A DNA stretch of 64,000 nt, taken from Verrucomicrobiota bacterium. GTDB lineage: Bacteria > Verrucomicrobiota > Verrucomicrobiia > Opitutales > Opitutaceae. The stretch is taken from assembly GCA_016235555.1 (NCBI GenBank), contig JACRKC010000010.1, positions 52,593-116,592 on the forward strand, in the 5' to 3' direction. The notes under the pieces are model-generated. The model ran no database searches, was not told the DNA's origin, and saw only the letters and a list, made by a program, of their open reading frames with translations. Shown piece by piece: positions 8,295 to 17,038 of this stretch (position 1 is its first letter; each line of letters opens with the position of its first letter). The translations under genes were made by a program, and so were the position numbers.

Positions 8295-10490
8295 GTGAAA
8301 CGCATTTCCCTGCACGCCCTCCTCGTCGCGTTCACCCTGCCCCTCCTTCGAGCCCAAGCCCCGACGAGCCCGGCCATCCTCACCGTCGCCAACGACGCCG
8401 CCTGGCGCGCTCCCGCCGCCACGCTTGATCTCACGCAGGCCCGGGTCCGTCCGGCGACCGCACGCTTGTCCAATGTCTCGATCCGTGCCCGCGCCGGCAC
8501 CGGCGACAACACGCTGATCGCCGGCGCAGTCCTGCAGGGCACCGGCACGCTGCCGATGGTCGTGCGCGCGATCGGTCCGGGCCTCACCCGTTTCGGCCTC
8601 GCCGAGGCGTTGCGCTCACCCCGTCTGGAAATCTTCAACGGCGACGTTTCTGCCGCCTCCACCAATGCCGCCGGAGCGCCCGCCACCGCCGCCTCGGCCT
8701 ACGTGGGCGCGTTTGCGCCCGTCGAAAGCACCGGCGGTCTCGCCACCGGCGATGCCGTGCTCACCGGTCAGCCCGCCGCCGGCACCATCACGGCGCATTG
8801 CAGCTCGGCCGTCGGCGCCGCCGGCGTGGCGCTGCTCGAATTCTACGACGCCTCCGCCGCGCCCACGACCACCTCGGCCCGTTTCATCAACCTCTCCTCG
8901 CGCGCCCGTGTCGAAGCCGGCGATGGTCTCATTGTCATCGGCTTCGTCGTCGCCGGCGAAGGCAATGCCACCCTGCTCCTGCGCGCCGCCGGCCCGTCGC
9001 TCGCGCCGTTTGGCGTGACCGGTTTGCTCGCCGATCCGCGGATCGAGCTCTACTCGGGCGGCACGCTCGTCGCGTCCAACGACGACTGGTCGGCCGGCGA
9101 CGCGACCACCGTCGCACGCGTGCGGGACGCCGCCACCGCCGCCGGCGCCTTCGCCCTCACGAGTGCCAGCGACGCTGCGCTGCTCGTCACACTGCCCGCC
9201 GGCAACTACACGCTCCACGTCCGCGGCGCGGGCGCCCAAAGCGGTGTCGCGCTCGCGGAGATTCACCAGATCGCCCTCGAAAACTTCGACGCCGCCGTGG
9301 CGATGAACAACGTGGGGCTCGACGTGTATCGCGAGCTGGCCCGCACCCGCGCCAACCAGAACCTGATAATCTCCCCCTACTCGATCGAAAGCGCCCTGGC
9401 TTTGGTCTACGCCGGCGCCGACGGCGACACCCGGACCGAAATGGCCCGCGTCCTCCGCCTGCCGGAGACCGACACCACACTACAGGCCGGCTTCGCCAGT
9501 CTTCGCACCGGACTCCGCGCGACGGCCGATGCCTCCAAGGCCGTGGCCGATGCTCGCACGCGCTCCGGCAGCCGCACCGACCCGATTGACTGGAACGAGG
9601 CGAACCGGCTTTTCGGCCAGCAGAACCATCCGTTCCGCGATGCCTTTCTCAGCCTTATGCGCGATGGTTTCGCCGCCCCGCTCCAGCTGCTGGATTTTAC
9701 CACGAACTTCGAGGCCGCGCGGTTGACGATCAACAGCTGGGTCGAGGAGCAGACCCGGCAAAAAATCAAGAACCTCATCCCGAGCGGTGGCGTGACCTCT
9801 GACACGCGCCTCGTGTTGGTGAACGCCCTTTATCTCAAGGCCCCGTGGGACACTCCCTTCGAGAAATTCGCGACCAGTCCACGGACCTTCCGCGTGGCCT
9901 CCGATAGCAGCCCGAGCGTGCCGACGATGCAGCGCACCGCCTTCATGGGCTACGCCAAGGAGGATAACCTCTCCGTGGTCACGCTCGATTATCTCAACGC
10001 GGGGCTCCAGTTCATCGTCATGCTGCCCGACTCCGGCGTGACCCCCGACGCCGTGGCGACCCAACTCACGCCGTCGCACTTCTCCCGCTGGGCCAGCCTG
10101 CGCACGACGGGGCGGCGCCAGGTCAGCCTCTTCTTGCCGAAATTCACCGTGCCCGGTTTGACCGTGCCGCTCCGCACCACCCTGGAGGCGCTGGGCCTGC
10201 GACGGGCATTCGATTCTCCTCCCGGTTCGGCCAACTTCGACCGCCTCGCCCCGCGCGAGGCCGGTGCGCTCGCGATTTCAAACGTGTATCATCAGACCTA
10301 CGTCGCCCTCGATGAGGAGGGCACCGAGGCCGCTGCCGCCACCGCGGTCGTCGCCGGCACCACCACCAGCGCGCCAATCAACCCGACCCTGCCGATCGAG
10401 GTCCGGGTCGATCGCCCCTTCCTTTTCGCGATCCAGCACCGGGACACCGGTGCGCTCCTCTTCCTCGGCAAGATCGCCGACCCACGCTGA
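8295..10490 (+). CDS. Secreted serpin with two N-terminal copies of an unassigned beta-rich domain
   Basis: GTG 8295 gives a clean signal peptide (VKRISLHALLVAFTLPLLRAQA); ATG 8259 would add 12 poor residues. Residues about 56-195 and 195-330 are two copies of a domain with the core phrase RAIGPGLTRFG / RAAGPSLAPFG. The same domain ends both giant NHL proteins in this window. From about 332 a complete serpin fold begins (NQNLIISPYSIESALALVYAGA) and runs to DRPFLFAIQHRDTGALLFLG at the C-terminus. The hinge EEGTEAAAATAV at 674-685 has the small-residue pattern of inhibitory serpins. Counting from it, P1 falls on or near Thr, suggesting an elastase-like target; that is inference. The protein is probably exported and may protect the cell from extracellular proteases. 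Confidence 0.92.
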   Translation: MKRISLHALLVAFTLPLLRAQAPTSPAILTVANDAAWRAPAATLDLTQARVRPATARLSNVSIRARAGTGDNTLIAGAVLQGTGTLPMVVRAIGPGLTRFGLAEALRSPRLEIFNGDVSAASTNAAGAPATAASAYVGAFAPVESTGGLATGDAVLTGQPAAGTITAHCSSAVGAAGVALLEFYDASAAPTTTSARFINLSSRARVEAGDGLIVIGFVVAGEGNATLLLRAAGPSLAPFGVTGLLADPRIELYSGGTLVASNDDWSAGDATTVARVRDAATAAGAFALTSASDAALLVTLPAGNYTLHVRGAGAQSGVALAEIHQIALENFDAAVAMNNVGLDVYRELARTRANQNLIISPYSIESALALVYAGADGDTRTEMARVLRLPETDTTLQAGFASLRTGLRATADASKAVADARTRSGSRTDPIDWNEANRLFGQQNHPFRDAFLSLMRDGFAAPLQLLDFTTNFEAARLTINSWVEEQTRQKIKNLIPSGGVTSDTRLVLVNALYLKAPWDTPFEKFATSPRTFRVASDSSPSVPTMQRTAFMGYAKEDNLSVVTLDYLNAGLQFIVMLPDSGVTPDAVATQLTPSHFSRWASLRTTGRRQVSLFLPKFTVPGLTVPLRTTLEALGLRRAFDSPPGSANFDRLAPREAGALAISNVYHQTYVALDEEGTEAAAATAVVAGTTTSAPINPTLPIEVRVDRPFLFAIQHRDTGALLFLGKIADPR

Positions 10491-10529
10491 ACCTTCTCTC
10501 TCCAACTCCGCTCCAACCTCGTCCTGCCC

Positions 10530-11444
10530 ATGTCCATCCCGCGCGCTCTGGCCCAAACCGTCCTCTTCGCCACCCTCGCGTCCATCGCGTTCCCCCAAAC
10601 CAAAGGCGCGCCTCCGGTCCCGCCGGACGTGACGGCGCAACGCGATCTCGTCTACGTCGAAAACGGCCATGCCCGCCAGAAGCTCGATCTTTACCTGCCG
10701 AAAAATCCGGCGACAAAACCACTGCCTGTAATCATCTGGGTCCACGGCGGCGGCTGGCAGGCGGGAAGCAAGGACAACGTGTTGCCGCTCCGTTTCGGTT
10801 TCGTTGGACGAGGTTACGCCATCGCGAGCGTGGGCTACCGGTTGACGGATGCCGCGCCGTTTCCGGCCCAGATTCAGGACGTGAAGGCCGCCGTGCGCTG
10901 GCTGCGCGCCCACGCGAAGCAATACGGCCTCGATCAGGAGCGCTTCGCAGCGTGGGGCAGCTCGGCCGGCGGCCACCTGGTCGCCATGCTGGGCACCGCC
11001 GGCGACGTGAAGAGATTCGATGTCGGCGCGTATCTCGAACAGTCGAGCCGCGTGCAAGCCGTGGTCGATTTCTACGGCCCCAGCGATTTCGCCGCCTTTG
11101 TCGCGACCCCCGGCTATACGAGCCACGCCGCACCGATGTCCCCGGAATCGAAACTCATCGGCGGCACCGTCGCCGACCATCCGGACCAAGCCAGGGCCGC
11201 CAGTCCCGTGACCTACGCCACCAAGGACGACCCGCCGTTCCTCATCCTGCACGGCTCGGCCGATCCAACCGTGGCGCCCAATCAAAGTGAGCGCATGCAC
11301 CAGGCCCTGCGCGCCGTCGGCGTCGAAAGCACGCTGCACCTCCTCCCCGGCGCGAAACACGGCGGACCGGAATTCAACACCCCCGAGGCGCTCGGCTGGG
11401 TCACGGCTTTCCTCGAAACAAAACTCCAACCCGCCCGGCGTTAG
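10530..11444 (+). CDS. Secreted alpha/beta-hydrolase (BD-FAE/esterase-like)
   Basis: The 304-residue protein has an N-terminal signal peptide (PRALAQTVLFATLASIAF). The alpha/beta-hydrolase core is complete: oxyanion motif HGGGW after VIIWV, nucleophile elbow WGSSAGGH, an acid in LHGSADPTVAP, and the catalytic His in LLPGAKHGG. This order is typical of the BD-FAE family of carbohydrate esterases and related lipases. Substrate is unknown; acetyl or feruloyl groups on polysaccharides would suit a polymer-degrading verrucomicrobium. It starts 39 bases after the serpin stop on the same strand and may be co-transcribed. Confidence 0.88.
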   Translation: MSIPRALAQTVLFATLASIAFPQTKGAPPVPPDVTAQRDLVYVENGHARQKLDLYLPKNPATKPLPVIIWVHGGGWQAGSKDNVLPLRFGFVGRGYAIASVGYRLTDAAPFPAQIQDVKAAVRWLRAHAKQYGLDQERFAAWGSSAGGHLVAMLGTAGDVKRFDVGAYLEQSSRVQAVVDFYGPSDFAAFVATPGYTSHAAPMSPESKLIGGTVADHPDQARAASPVTYATKDDPPFLILHGSADPTVAPNQSERMHQALRAVGVESTLHLLPGAKHGGPEFNTPEALGWVTAFLETKLQPARR

Positions 11445-11474
11445 CGCGGTTTCAAAAATTCTGCAGCCGTTGAT

Positions 11475-11550
11475 GCAGGTCGGGGTTTATCCGGGGTTAC
11501 TGTCCTTTGCCCGTTTATCCCCGACACGTCCGGCGTAAAGCCCGACCTAC
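11475..11550. repeat. Family J inverted repeat, copy J1 (imperfect)
   Basis: GCAGGTCGGGGTTTATCC ... GGCGTAAAGCCCGACCTAC. The left arm is decayed compared with J2 (18506-18553). Confidence 0.75.
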
Positions 11551-11577
11551 GCCCCGATCGCGGCTTCACTTCAACTT

Positions 11578-11684
11578 ATACCAACGTCCCGTAGCTTTCA
11601 GACTTTCCGTTGTAGGCCCGCCCGCTGGGCGGCAGCCCGGCCACCGGCCGGGCCTACAGTCCAAAAGCAAGGTGACGCTGGTAT
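11578..11684. repeat. Family A nested inverted repeat, copy A2
   Basis: Ends ATACCAACGTC and GACGCTGGTAT enclose a REP core GTAGGCCCGCCCGCTGGGCG ... GGGCCTAC. It is near-identical to A3 in the opposite orientation. Its right edge overlaps the Nudix stop codon. Confidence 0.92.
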
Positions 11685-12220
11685 TAGACCGCGACCAACT
11701 CCCGCTCCGCCCGCGACCAGATCAGCTTGAAGGCCGGGCAGTAGTCTCCGGGCCGCGCCGCTACATTCGCACTCACGTCCGCCGGCGCCACCCACTCCCC
11801 ACGTTCGATCTCGTCCGCGTCGAGCACGAGCGGACCATCGCAACCGAGCCGGTAAACCCAGCAAAACTCCTGCGCCGTCTCCTCGCACGCTTCGATGCGC
11901 CACCACCGAGTCGGCGGCTGCGCCACCGCGATTCCGATCTCCTCCTGCAACTCGCGCACCGCCGCCGCATCGTAATCCTCCCCCGCGTCGAGATGCCCCG
12001 AGCACGACGAGTCCCACAATCCCGGCGACATGTCCTTTTTCATCGAACGCTTCTGGAGAAACACCCGACCCTGCCGGTCGAACACCAGCACATGCACCGC
12101 GCGATGCAGCAGGCCGCGGGCATGCACTTCGCGCCGGGTCGCGCGCCCGACGACCTCGTCGCGCTCATTCACCACGTCAAACCACTCTTCGGTTGTCCGT
12201 TCCATGCCGCGCCACGACAC
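11684..12220 (-). CDS. Nudix hydrolase (isopentenyl-diphosphate isomerase-like / YfcD-like)
   Basis: Up to 178 residues, with a Nudix box in the form GHLDAGEDYDAAAVRELQEE followed by IGI, which coordinates the metal used to cleave nucleoside-diphosphate-X bonds. The N-terminal EEWFDVVNERDEVVG and the following HRAVHVLVFDRQGRVFLQKR match the YfcD/IDI-like subgroup. ATG 12220 and ATG 12205 are both possible; the latter (MERTTEEW) fits the family better. The stop codon TAA sits exactly at the edge of repeat A2, so the last residues may have been reset when the repeat arrived. The gene lies 13-28 bases downstream of the cytochrome-dehydrogenase gene on the same strand. Confidence 0.88.
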   Translation of the reverse strand: MSWRGMERTTEEWFDVVNERDEVVGRATRREVHARGLLHRAVHVLVFDRQGRVFLQKRSMKKDMSPGLWDSSCSGHLDAGEDYDAAAVRELQEEIGIAVAQPPTRWWRIEACEETAQEFCWVYRLGCDGPLVLDADEIERGEWVAPADVSANVAARPGDYCPAFKLIWSRAERELVAV

Positions 12221-12233
12221 GCGAGCGCCGCGC

Positions 12234-15164
12234 CTACTTCAAGCCCGCTTCGCCTCCCGCCAGAAATGCCGCCAAGTCCGCCATGGCCTGCTCGTCGATC
12301 GCGCCCTCCAAGCCGTCGGGCATCAGTGAACGCGTGGTGCTCATCAGCGTCCGCAGCTCGCTGCGCAGGATCGGCTGCTCGCGCCCATCGAGCCCGAGCA
12401 ACGTCAGGCTCGTGCCCGCTTCGCTGGTCACCATGCCGGACAGGGTGCGGCCGTCCACCATCGTCGCCGTGTAGAGCACGTAACGCTCCTCCACCGCGCG
12501 GTTCGGATCCAGGATGTGCGCGATCAGATAACCCGGGCTGCGATCCTTCACCGCGGCGAGATCCGGACCGATCGGCCGGCCCTCGACCGCCCCGAAGCGA
12601 TGACACGCACTGCACACCGCCTCGAACACCGCGCGACCTTTGACCGCCTCTCCTTTGCGCGTTTCCACCGCGCTCAGATACCGCTCCACCACGCGCTGCC
12701 GATTCGCATCGAGCGCCGCGCTGAAGAGCTTCGTCGCCCGGTCCGCCAGCCCGGCATTGCTGTGTTGCATGAGCGCCGTCCGCCGCGCCGCGTCGATCTG
12801 GTTGACCAGGTCGCGGTTCGCCTCGACCCGATCCAACAACGCCTGCGCCCACGTCGGACGGCTCATCACTGCATCCAACACGGCGCTCCGGACCGCGCCG
12901 CTGTATCCCGCCCACGCCGCCAGCAGTCGCTCCGGCACCGCCGGACGGTTGATGCGCGCGAGCGAGGCGATCGCGGCCAATTGCAGTTCGGTCGGCGACT
13001 GGGGTGCGAGCAGACCGGCCAGGAGGTCGACGTCTTCGGCCACCTTTTCCCGTCCTCGCCCGAGCACATTGACCGCGCGCACCCGCTGCGCCAGCGGCAC
13101 CCGCACGTCCACCACCACCCCTCGCGCGACCTCAAACACTCCGTCCGTCGCCTTCAGCGCCCGGGCCAAGGCCGGGTCCGTGGTGGCCGATTTGAGCTGC
13201 GACAGTGTCTTCCGGTGCCGCTGCAGCCAGTCGAGCAGCAGCCCGAGCGCCTCGAATCGCCCGCCCGTCTCGCCCGCCGACTCCGCGATGCGTCCAAGAA
13301 TCGAGGCCAGCGCCTGCGCATTCTCCGTGGCCGCCGCAATTTCAATCACCAGCGGATCGGCCTCGCCGCCCGCGCCCGCGAGCCGGGTCAGCAACACTTC
13401 CGCATGCGGCAGCGCCGAACTCATCGCCGCGGTCCGGATAAAGCGGTCGTCCGTCGCCCGCAGCAAACGCACGAGCGCCTCACCGGCTTCCGACGATTTC
13501 CATTCACCCAGCGTATAGGCCACCTGGTGCCGCACCGCCGCATCGGTGTCGTCCGCGAGTGCGGCCACCGCGGCGAGCAGTCCGGGCGCCCGGTCCGCCC
13601 AAGCCTCACTGAGACGCACCGCCTGCCGACGCACCGCCGGCACCGGGTCGCGGAGTGCCTTCGCCACAACCGCGGGCGACAACGCGCCCGTGGTCTGCAA
13701 CGTCCACAACGCCTGCACTCGCGTGGCCGCCCGCGCCGAAGTCGCGGCCAGTCGTTCCATCTCGGCCGTCTGCGATTTATCGCCGCGCCACCCGAGTTGC
13801 TGCTGCGCCAGATCGCGGATGAGACCGCTTGGGCTTTCGAGCGCGGCGACGAGGCCCGCCGCGTTGGCCCGGTCGAGCCGCGGGATCGCCCGCAGCACGC
13901 CGTTTCTCGGTCGCACGCGATAGATGCGTCCCATCGTCTCGCCCGCCCGCAGATCGCCCAGTTGTTTTTGCCACGCCGCCGGAATCCACTCCGGGTGCTC
14001 GATCACGTGGCGATACATGTCGACCACGTAGAGCGCACCGTCCGGCCCCGCGCGCACCGCCGCAAACCGCGACCAGTGGTCCGTCGACACGAGAAACTCC
14101 CCCGCTTCGTCCCCCGGTGCCCGGTCGCCCGTGAAGGTCGCACCGGCGGGCCGCAGCACTTCGCGGTGCACGAGGTTGTGCACCGGCTCGCACACGAACG
14201 CGTTGCCCGCGTAACCCGCCCCCAGCACCTCGTCCCGATAGATCATCGAGCCGCAGGCCGACGTAAAATGATTGAACCCGTGCGGATCGTTGAACCGCGC
14301 AAGCGTCTTGCTGCGCGGAAAAACCGGCGCCGCCCCCGGGAATTTCGGCACCGACACCGCGGCCCCCGGGGGCACGAGATGCGGATTGCGCCGGAGATAA
14401 CGCTCTTCGAGCGCGAAATGCCACAGCGGGTTGGAATTATTGCTGCCGAACCAGTTTCCCCAGTCGTCGCGATTGCGCCCGCACTGCGTCTGGCCCGCGA
14501 CGATCTCCACCGCGCCCGTCTCGACGCGGATGCGGAAGTCGCGCTGCCCGAGGTCGAGCGCCACCGGTGACTGCGGCGAGGTTACCTTCCCTCCGCTGTT
14601 GCCGTTGGCCATCTGCAACCAGCCGTCGAGGTCCCACTGAAAGCCATTGGCGAGGTGCTGCGGATTGCCCACGCCGAGGCCCGTGAACAGCACCGTGCGC
14701 TTGTCCGCCCGCCCGTCGCCATCCGTGTCTTCGAGCAGCAGAATATCCGGCACCGCGACGACGAGCACGCCGTGGCGCCACGGCAGCACGGACGTCGGGT
14801 AGCGCAGGCCGTCGGCGAAGAGCGTCATCTTGTCGTAGCGGCCGTCGCCCCGCGTCGATTCGAGCACGCGCACCCGCCCTCCCGGCTTGCCCTCGATGCC
14901 TGACGGATAATCCGCCATCTCCACCACCCACATCCGCCCGTCGGCGCCCCACGCCACATCCACCGGGTCCATGACGAGCGGTTCGGCGGCCACGAGTTCC
15001 ACGACCAGATCGTCGGGGACCTGGATGGCGGCCAACGATTGCTCCGGTGAAAGCGGTTTCGGCAGCTCCACCTTTTCGGGCGGTGCGAGCTGCTTGTAGG
15101 CCAGCGCCGGACCGGCCAGGCCCGCGAGCACAAACGCCAACATCAGGAAACCCCGGCCGCTCAT
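12234..15164 (-). CDS. PVC-type membrane-bound dehydrogenase with HEAT repeats and cytochrome c domain
   Basis: The 976-residue exported protein begins MSGRGFLMLAFVLAGLAGPA, a good signal peptide, which is why I start at 15164 rather than the upstream ATG at 15245 that reads through repeat E2. Residues about 30-430 form a beta-propeller resembling the N-terminal domain of putative membrane-bound dehydrogenases (WGADGRMWVVEMADYPSG, LLEDTDGDGRADKRTV). HEAT-like alpha repeats follow. The C-terminus has a single haem-binding site in VCSACHRFGAVEGRPIGPDLA. This architecture is abundant in Planctomycetes and Verrucomicrobia and is thought to oxidise sugars or other carbon compounds in the periplasm; the substrate is unknown. 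Confidence 0.92.
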   Translation of the reverse strand: MSGRGFLMLAFVLAGLAGPALAYKQLAPPEKVELPKPLSPEQSLAAIQVPDDLVVELVAAEPLVMDPVDVAWGADGRMWVVEMADYPSGIEGKPGGRVRVLESTRGDGRYDKMTLFADGLRYPTSVLPWRHGVLVVAVPDILLLEDTDGDGRADKRTVLFTGLGVGNPQHLANGFQWDLDGWLQMANGNSGGKVTSPQSPVALDLGQRDFRIRVETGAVEIVAGQTQCGRNRDDWGNWFGSNNSNPLWHFALEERYLRRNPHLVPPGAAVSVPKFPGAAPVFPRSKTLARFNDPHGFNHFTSACGSMIYRDEVLGAGYAGNAFVCEPVHNLVHREVLRPAGATFTGDRAPGDEAGEFLVSTDHWSRFAAVRAGPDGALYVVDMYRHVIEHPEWIPAAWQKQLGDLRAGETMGRIYRVRPRNGVLRAIPRLDRANAAGLVAALESPSGLIRDLAQQQLGWRGDKSQTAEMERLAATSARAATRVQALWTLQTTGALSPAVVAKALRDPVPAVRRQAVRLSEAWADRAPGLLAAVAALADDTDAAVRHQVAYTLGEWKSSEAGEALVRLLRATDDRFIRTAAMSSALPHAEVLLTRLAGAGGEADPLVIEIAAATENAQALASILGRIAESAGETGGRFEALGLLLDWLQRHRKTLSQLKSATTDPALARALKATDGVFEVARGVVVDVRVPLAQRVRAVNVLGRGREKVAEDVDLLAGLLAPQSPTELQLAAIASLARINRPAVPERLLAAWAGYSGAVRSAVLDAVMSRPTWAQALLDRVEANRDLVNQIDAARRTALMQHSNAGLADRATKLFSAALDANRQRVVERYLSAVETRKGEAVKGRAVFEAVCSACHRFGAVEGRPIGPDLAAVKDRSPGYLIAHILDPNRAVEERYVLYTATMVDGRTLSGMVTSEAGTSLTLLGLDGREQPILRSELRTLMSTTRSLMPDGLEGAIDEQAMADLAAFLAGGEAGLK

Positions 15165-15209
15165 ACGCGGTGGGTCCGATACCCGTGACCTTGTTCCGGC
15201 TTGGTTGGT

Positions 15210-15265
15210 GTAGCCGCGAGCGTAAGCGAGTGGACGGACAACCACTCGCTCACCCTCGCGGCCAC
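15210..15265. repeat. Family E inverted repeat, copy E2
   Basis: GTAGCCGCGAGCGTAAGCGA ... CTCACCCTCGCGGCCAC, the intergenic sister of the copy inside the helicase gene. It lies just upstream of the PVC dehydrogenase gene. Confidence 0.9.
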
Positions 15266-15338
15266 CAGAGTCGGAAAATGTGGGGAGTGCATGATGAGTG
15301 ATTTGGCCGAACGCTCCGGAGCTGACCCCGGAGCATCG

Positions 15339-16796
15339 TTACGGCGCTTGGCCCGCCCCGCGCGCCGCCTCCGGCGCGAGTTCACGCACCGCCTGCACAA
15401 TGCGATCCTCCGTCCCGATCGCGAGCCGCGTCGGCCAGCCGTAATAGTCCATGGAGCCGTCGACTTCATAACCACCCTCGGCAAACATCCGCTTCGACGC
15501 GATGTAGCTCGGCACGCTGTTCGCGTAACCGTTCACCCACAGCCGCCCGCCATCGAGTTCGCGCCGCAGCCGCAGCGAATACTCCGACACGATCTCGCCG
15601 GCCAGAAACACCATCGTCAGTTCCCGCCCGAACGCCCACGTCTGCACCGCATAGGGCACCGCCTGCGGCAGCGCGCGCCCCGCATCCAGCTCCGCCAGAA
15701 ACTTCTTCGCCGCATAGGCGATCGTCACGCGCTTCGGGTCCGCCGCGCGCGTCCGGAGCTCCTCGCGCGTCACCGCGTGATCAAGGTCCAACTCGAACGC
15801 CCGCCGGCGCGCCTCACTCACCGCCGCCAGTGGACGCATCGGGGCCGCGAGCAGCCGCTGCACCTCGGCCGCGATCTTCTCGCCGTGACCGGCGACCGCC
15901 GGCGCCCCGCGCGGATTCGGATTGGCATCCGCGCCGCAGCCGAGCGCCACCAGCGCCACCGCGCCCGGCCATGCCCGCTCGACCCGCACCGCCGCATCGC
16001 CCGCCCAGTCGCCGTGCAGATAATTATCCTTCCCCTCCAGCGTCGTGCAGTGACACGCGTAGCTGAGAAACACCGCGCGCACCCGGCCCTGCTCGTCGCT
16101 CACCCGCAGCACCGGCAGCGCATGATCGACCGGACCGCCCGGCGTCACGCCGAAACTCTTCCACTTCCCGTCGACGATCACGCGCCGCTGTGCCGCAAAA
16201 TCCGTCCGCCCCTCACTCCACGCCAGCCGCGCCGGGCGCCGGTCGGCCAGCGCCGCCTCCGCCACCGTCACCAGCTTCTCCCGCAGCACCGCGGTGTAGC
16301 GTGCAATCCTCGCTTGTTCGTCCTCCGGCAAGTCGCGCGAAAACATGAAGGGCAGCACATCCGCCAGCGCCGGTCCCGTGTGGATGTGCGTGGCGCAGAT
16401 CGCCACGCGCGCACGCTCGAGGCCGTGTTTGGTCCGCAGCGCCGCCGCGACCGCCGCGGTCGTTTCCTCTCCGACCCCGATCAGCTCGACCGTGATGAGC
16501 ACCGCCGGCCGCTGCGCATCGGACCCGATCGCCAGCGCCCGCGCCTGCAGCCGCATCTCGGCGGCCGACGCCTCGGTCGCCCGCGACTGGTAGCCCGAAA
16601 GCCGGATCGGCAATTCCGGCGTGATGTCGATCTTGGCGACGCCCACCTGCACCACCGGCGCCCCCGTCTCGGCCGCCGTCACCCACGCGCCCGTCCAAGC
16701 CAGTGCCAGCAGCACGTGAAGGCCGAGCAGGCGGCGGAGGAGCCCGCGCGGATTGTCATTCTGAGCGGAGCGAAGACTCCAGCCGGAGATTCGCAC
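15339..16796 (-). CDS. Neutral/alkaline ceramidase-like hydrolase, paralogue 1
   Basis: The mature part resembles the N-terminal domain of neutral ceramidases and related PVC enzymes: VGVAKIDITPELPIRLSGYQ, the metal-binding ATHIHTGP and the later CHCTTLEG, all in the expected order. Substrates of bacterial members outside true ceramidases are largely unknown. The start is unclear. The signal-like stretch RGLLRRLLGLHVLLALAWTG has no ATG before it; the nearest in-frame starts are GTG 16715, which removes the positive n-region, and GTG 16796, which lies inside repeat M. I use 16796. The repeat may have replaced the original start. A paralogue lies at 60319-61752. Confidence 0.78.
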   Translation of the reverse strand: MRISGWSLRSAQNDNPRGLLRRLLGLHVLLALAWTGAWVTAAETGAPVVQVGVAKIDITPELPIRLSGYQSRATEASAAEMRLQARALAIGSDAQRPAVLITVELIGVGEETTAAVAAALRTKHGLERARVAICATHIHTGPALADVLPFMFSRDLPEDEQARIARYTAVLREKLVTVAEAALADRRPARLAWSEGRTDFAAQRRVIVDGKWKSFGVTPGGPVDHALPVLRVSDEQGRVRAVFLSYACHCTTLEGKDNYLHGDWAGDAAVRVERAWPGAVALVALGCGADANPNPRGAPAVAGHGEKIAAEVQRLLAAPMRPLAAVSEARRRAFELDLDHAVTREELRTRAADPKRVTIAYAAKKFLAELDAGRALPQAVPYAVQTWAFGRELTMVFLAGEIVSEYSLRLRRELDGGRLWVNGYANSVPSYIASKRMFAEGGYEVDGSMDYYGWPTRLAIGTEDRIVQAVRELAPEAARGAGQAP

Positions 16797-16851
16797 CGCT
16801 GAAAGCGTCGCCGGAATCCAATTGGATTCTTCGCTCCGCTCCGAATGACAG
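16754..16851. repeat. Inverted repeat TGTCATTCTGAGCGGAGCG (family M)
   Basis: TGTCATTCTGAGCGGAGCGA ... its complement ending CCGAATGACAG. This word is known as a dispersed repeat in many unrelated bacterial genomes. It overlaps the presumed start of ceramidase-like paralogue 1 and has no GTRG head. Confidence 0.85.
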
Positions 16852-16893
16852 ATCCTCGTCCGCCACGCTCTCAGCCAGCGGAGGCCTGCGACT

Positions 16894-16974
16894 GAGGTGG
16901 AGCGCGTTGCCCCCAACGCGCTTTCAGGAGTCACGCCGCAGCCCAAGCGCGTTGGGGTCAATGCGCTCCACCTC
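16894..16974. repeat. Family C inverted repeat, copy C1
   Basis: GTGGAGCGCGTTGCCCCCAA ... GTCAATGCGCTCCACCTC. Each arm carries its own small palindrome (GCGTTG/CAACGC), so it can fold as one long or two short hairpins. Confidence 0.9.
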
Positions 16975-17038
16975 GACCCCCTCGTTTCGCCGGCGCCCGC
17001 CTGTTCGACTCGCCGACTCCAGCTTGGGAAAGTGCCGT

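Noticed and set aside
12516..14570. 684-codon plus-strand frame opposite the PVC dehydrogenase
   Set aside because: Arg/His/Pro-rich composition without motifs; an antisense shadow of a well-supported gene.
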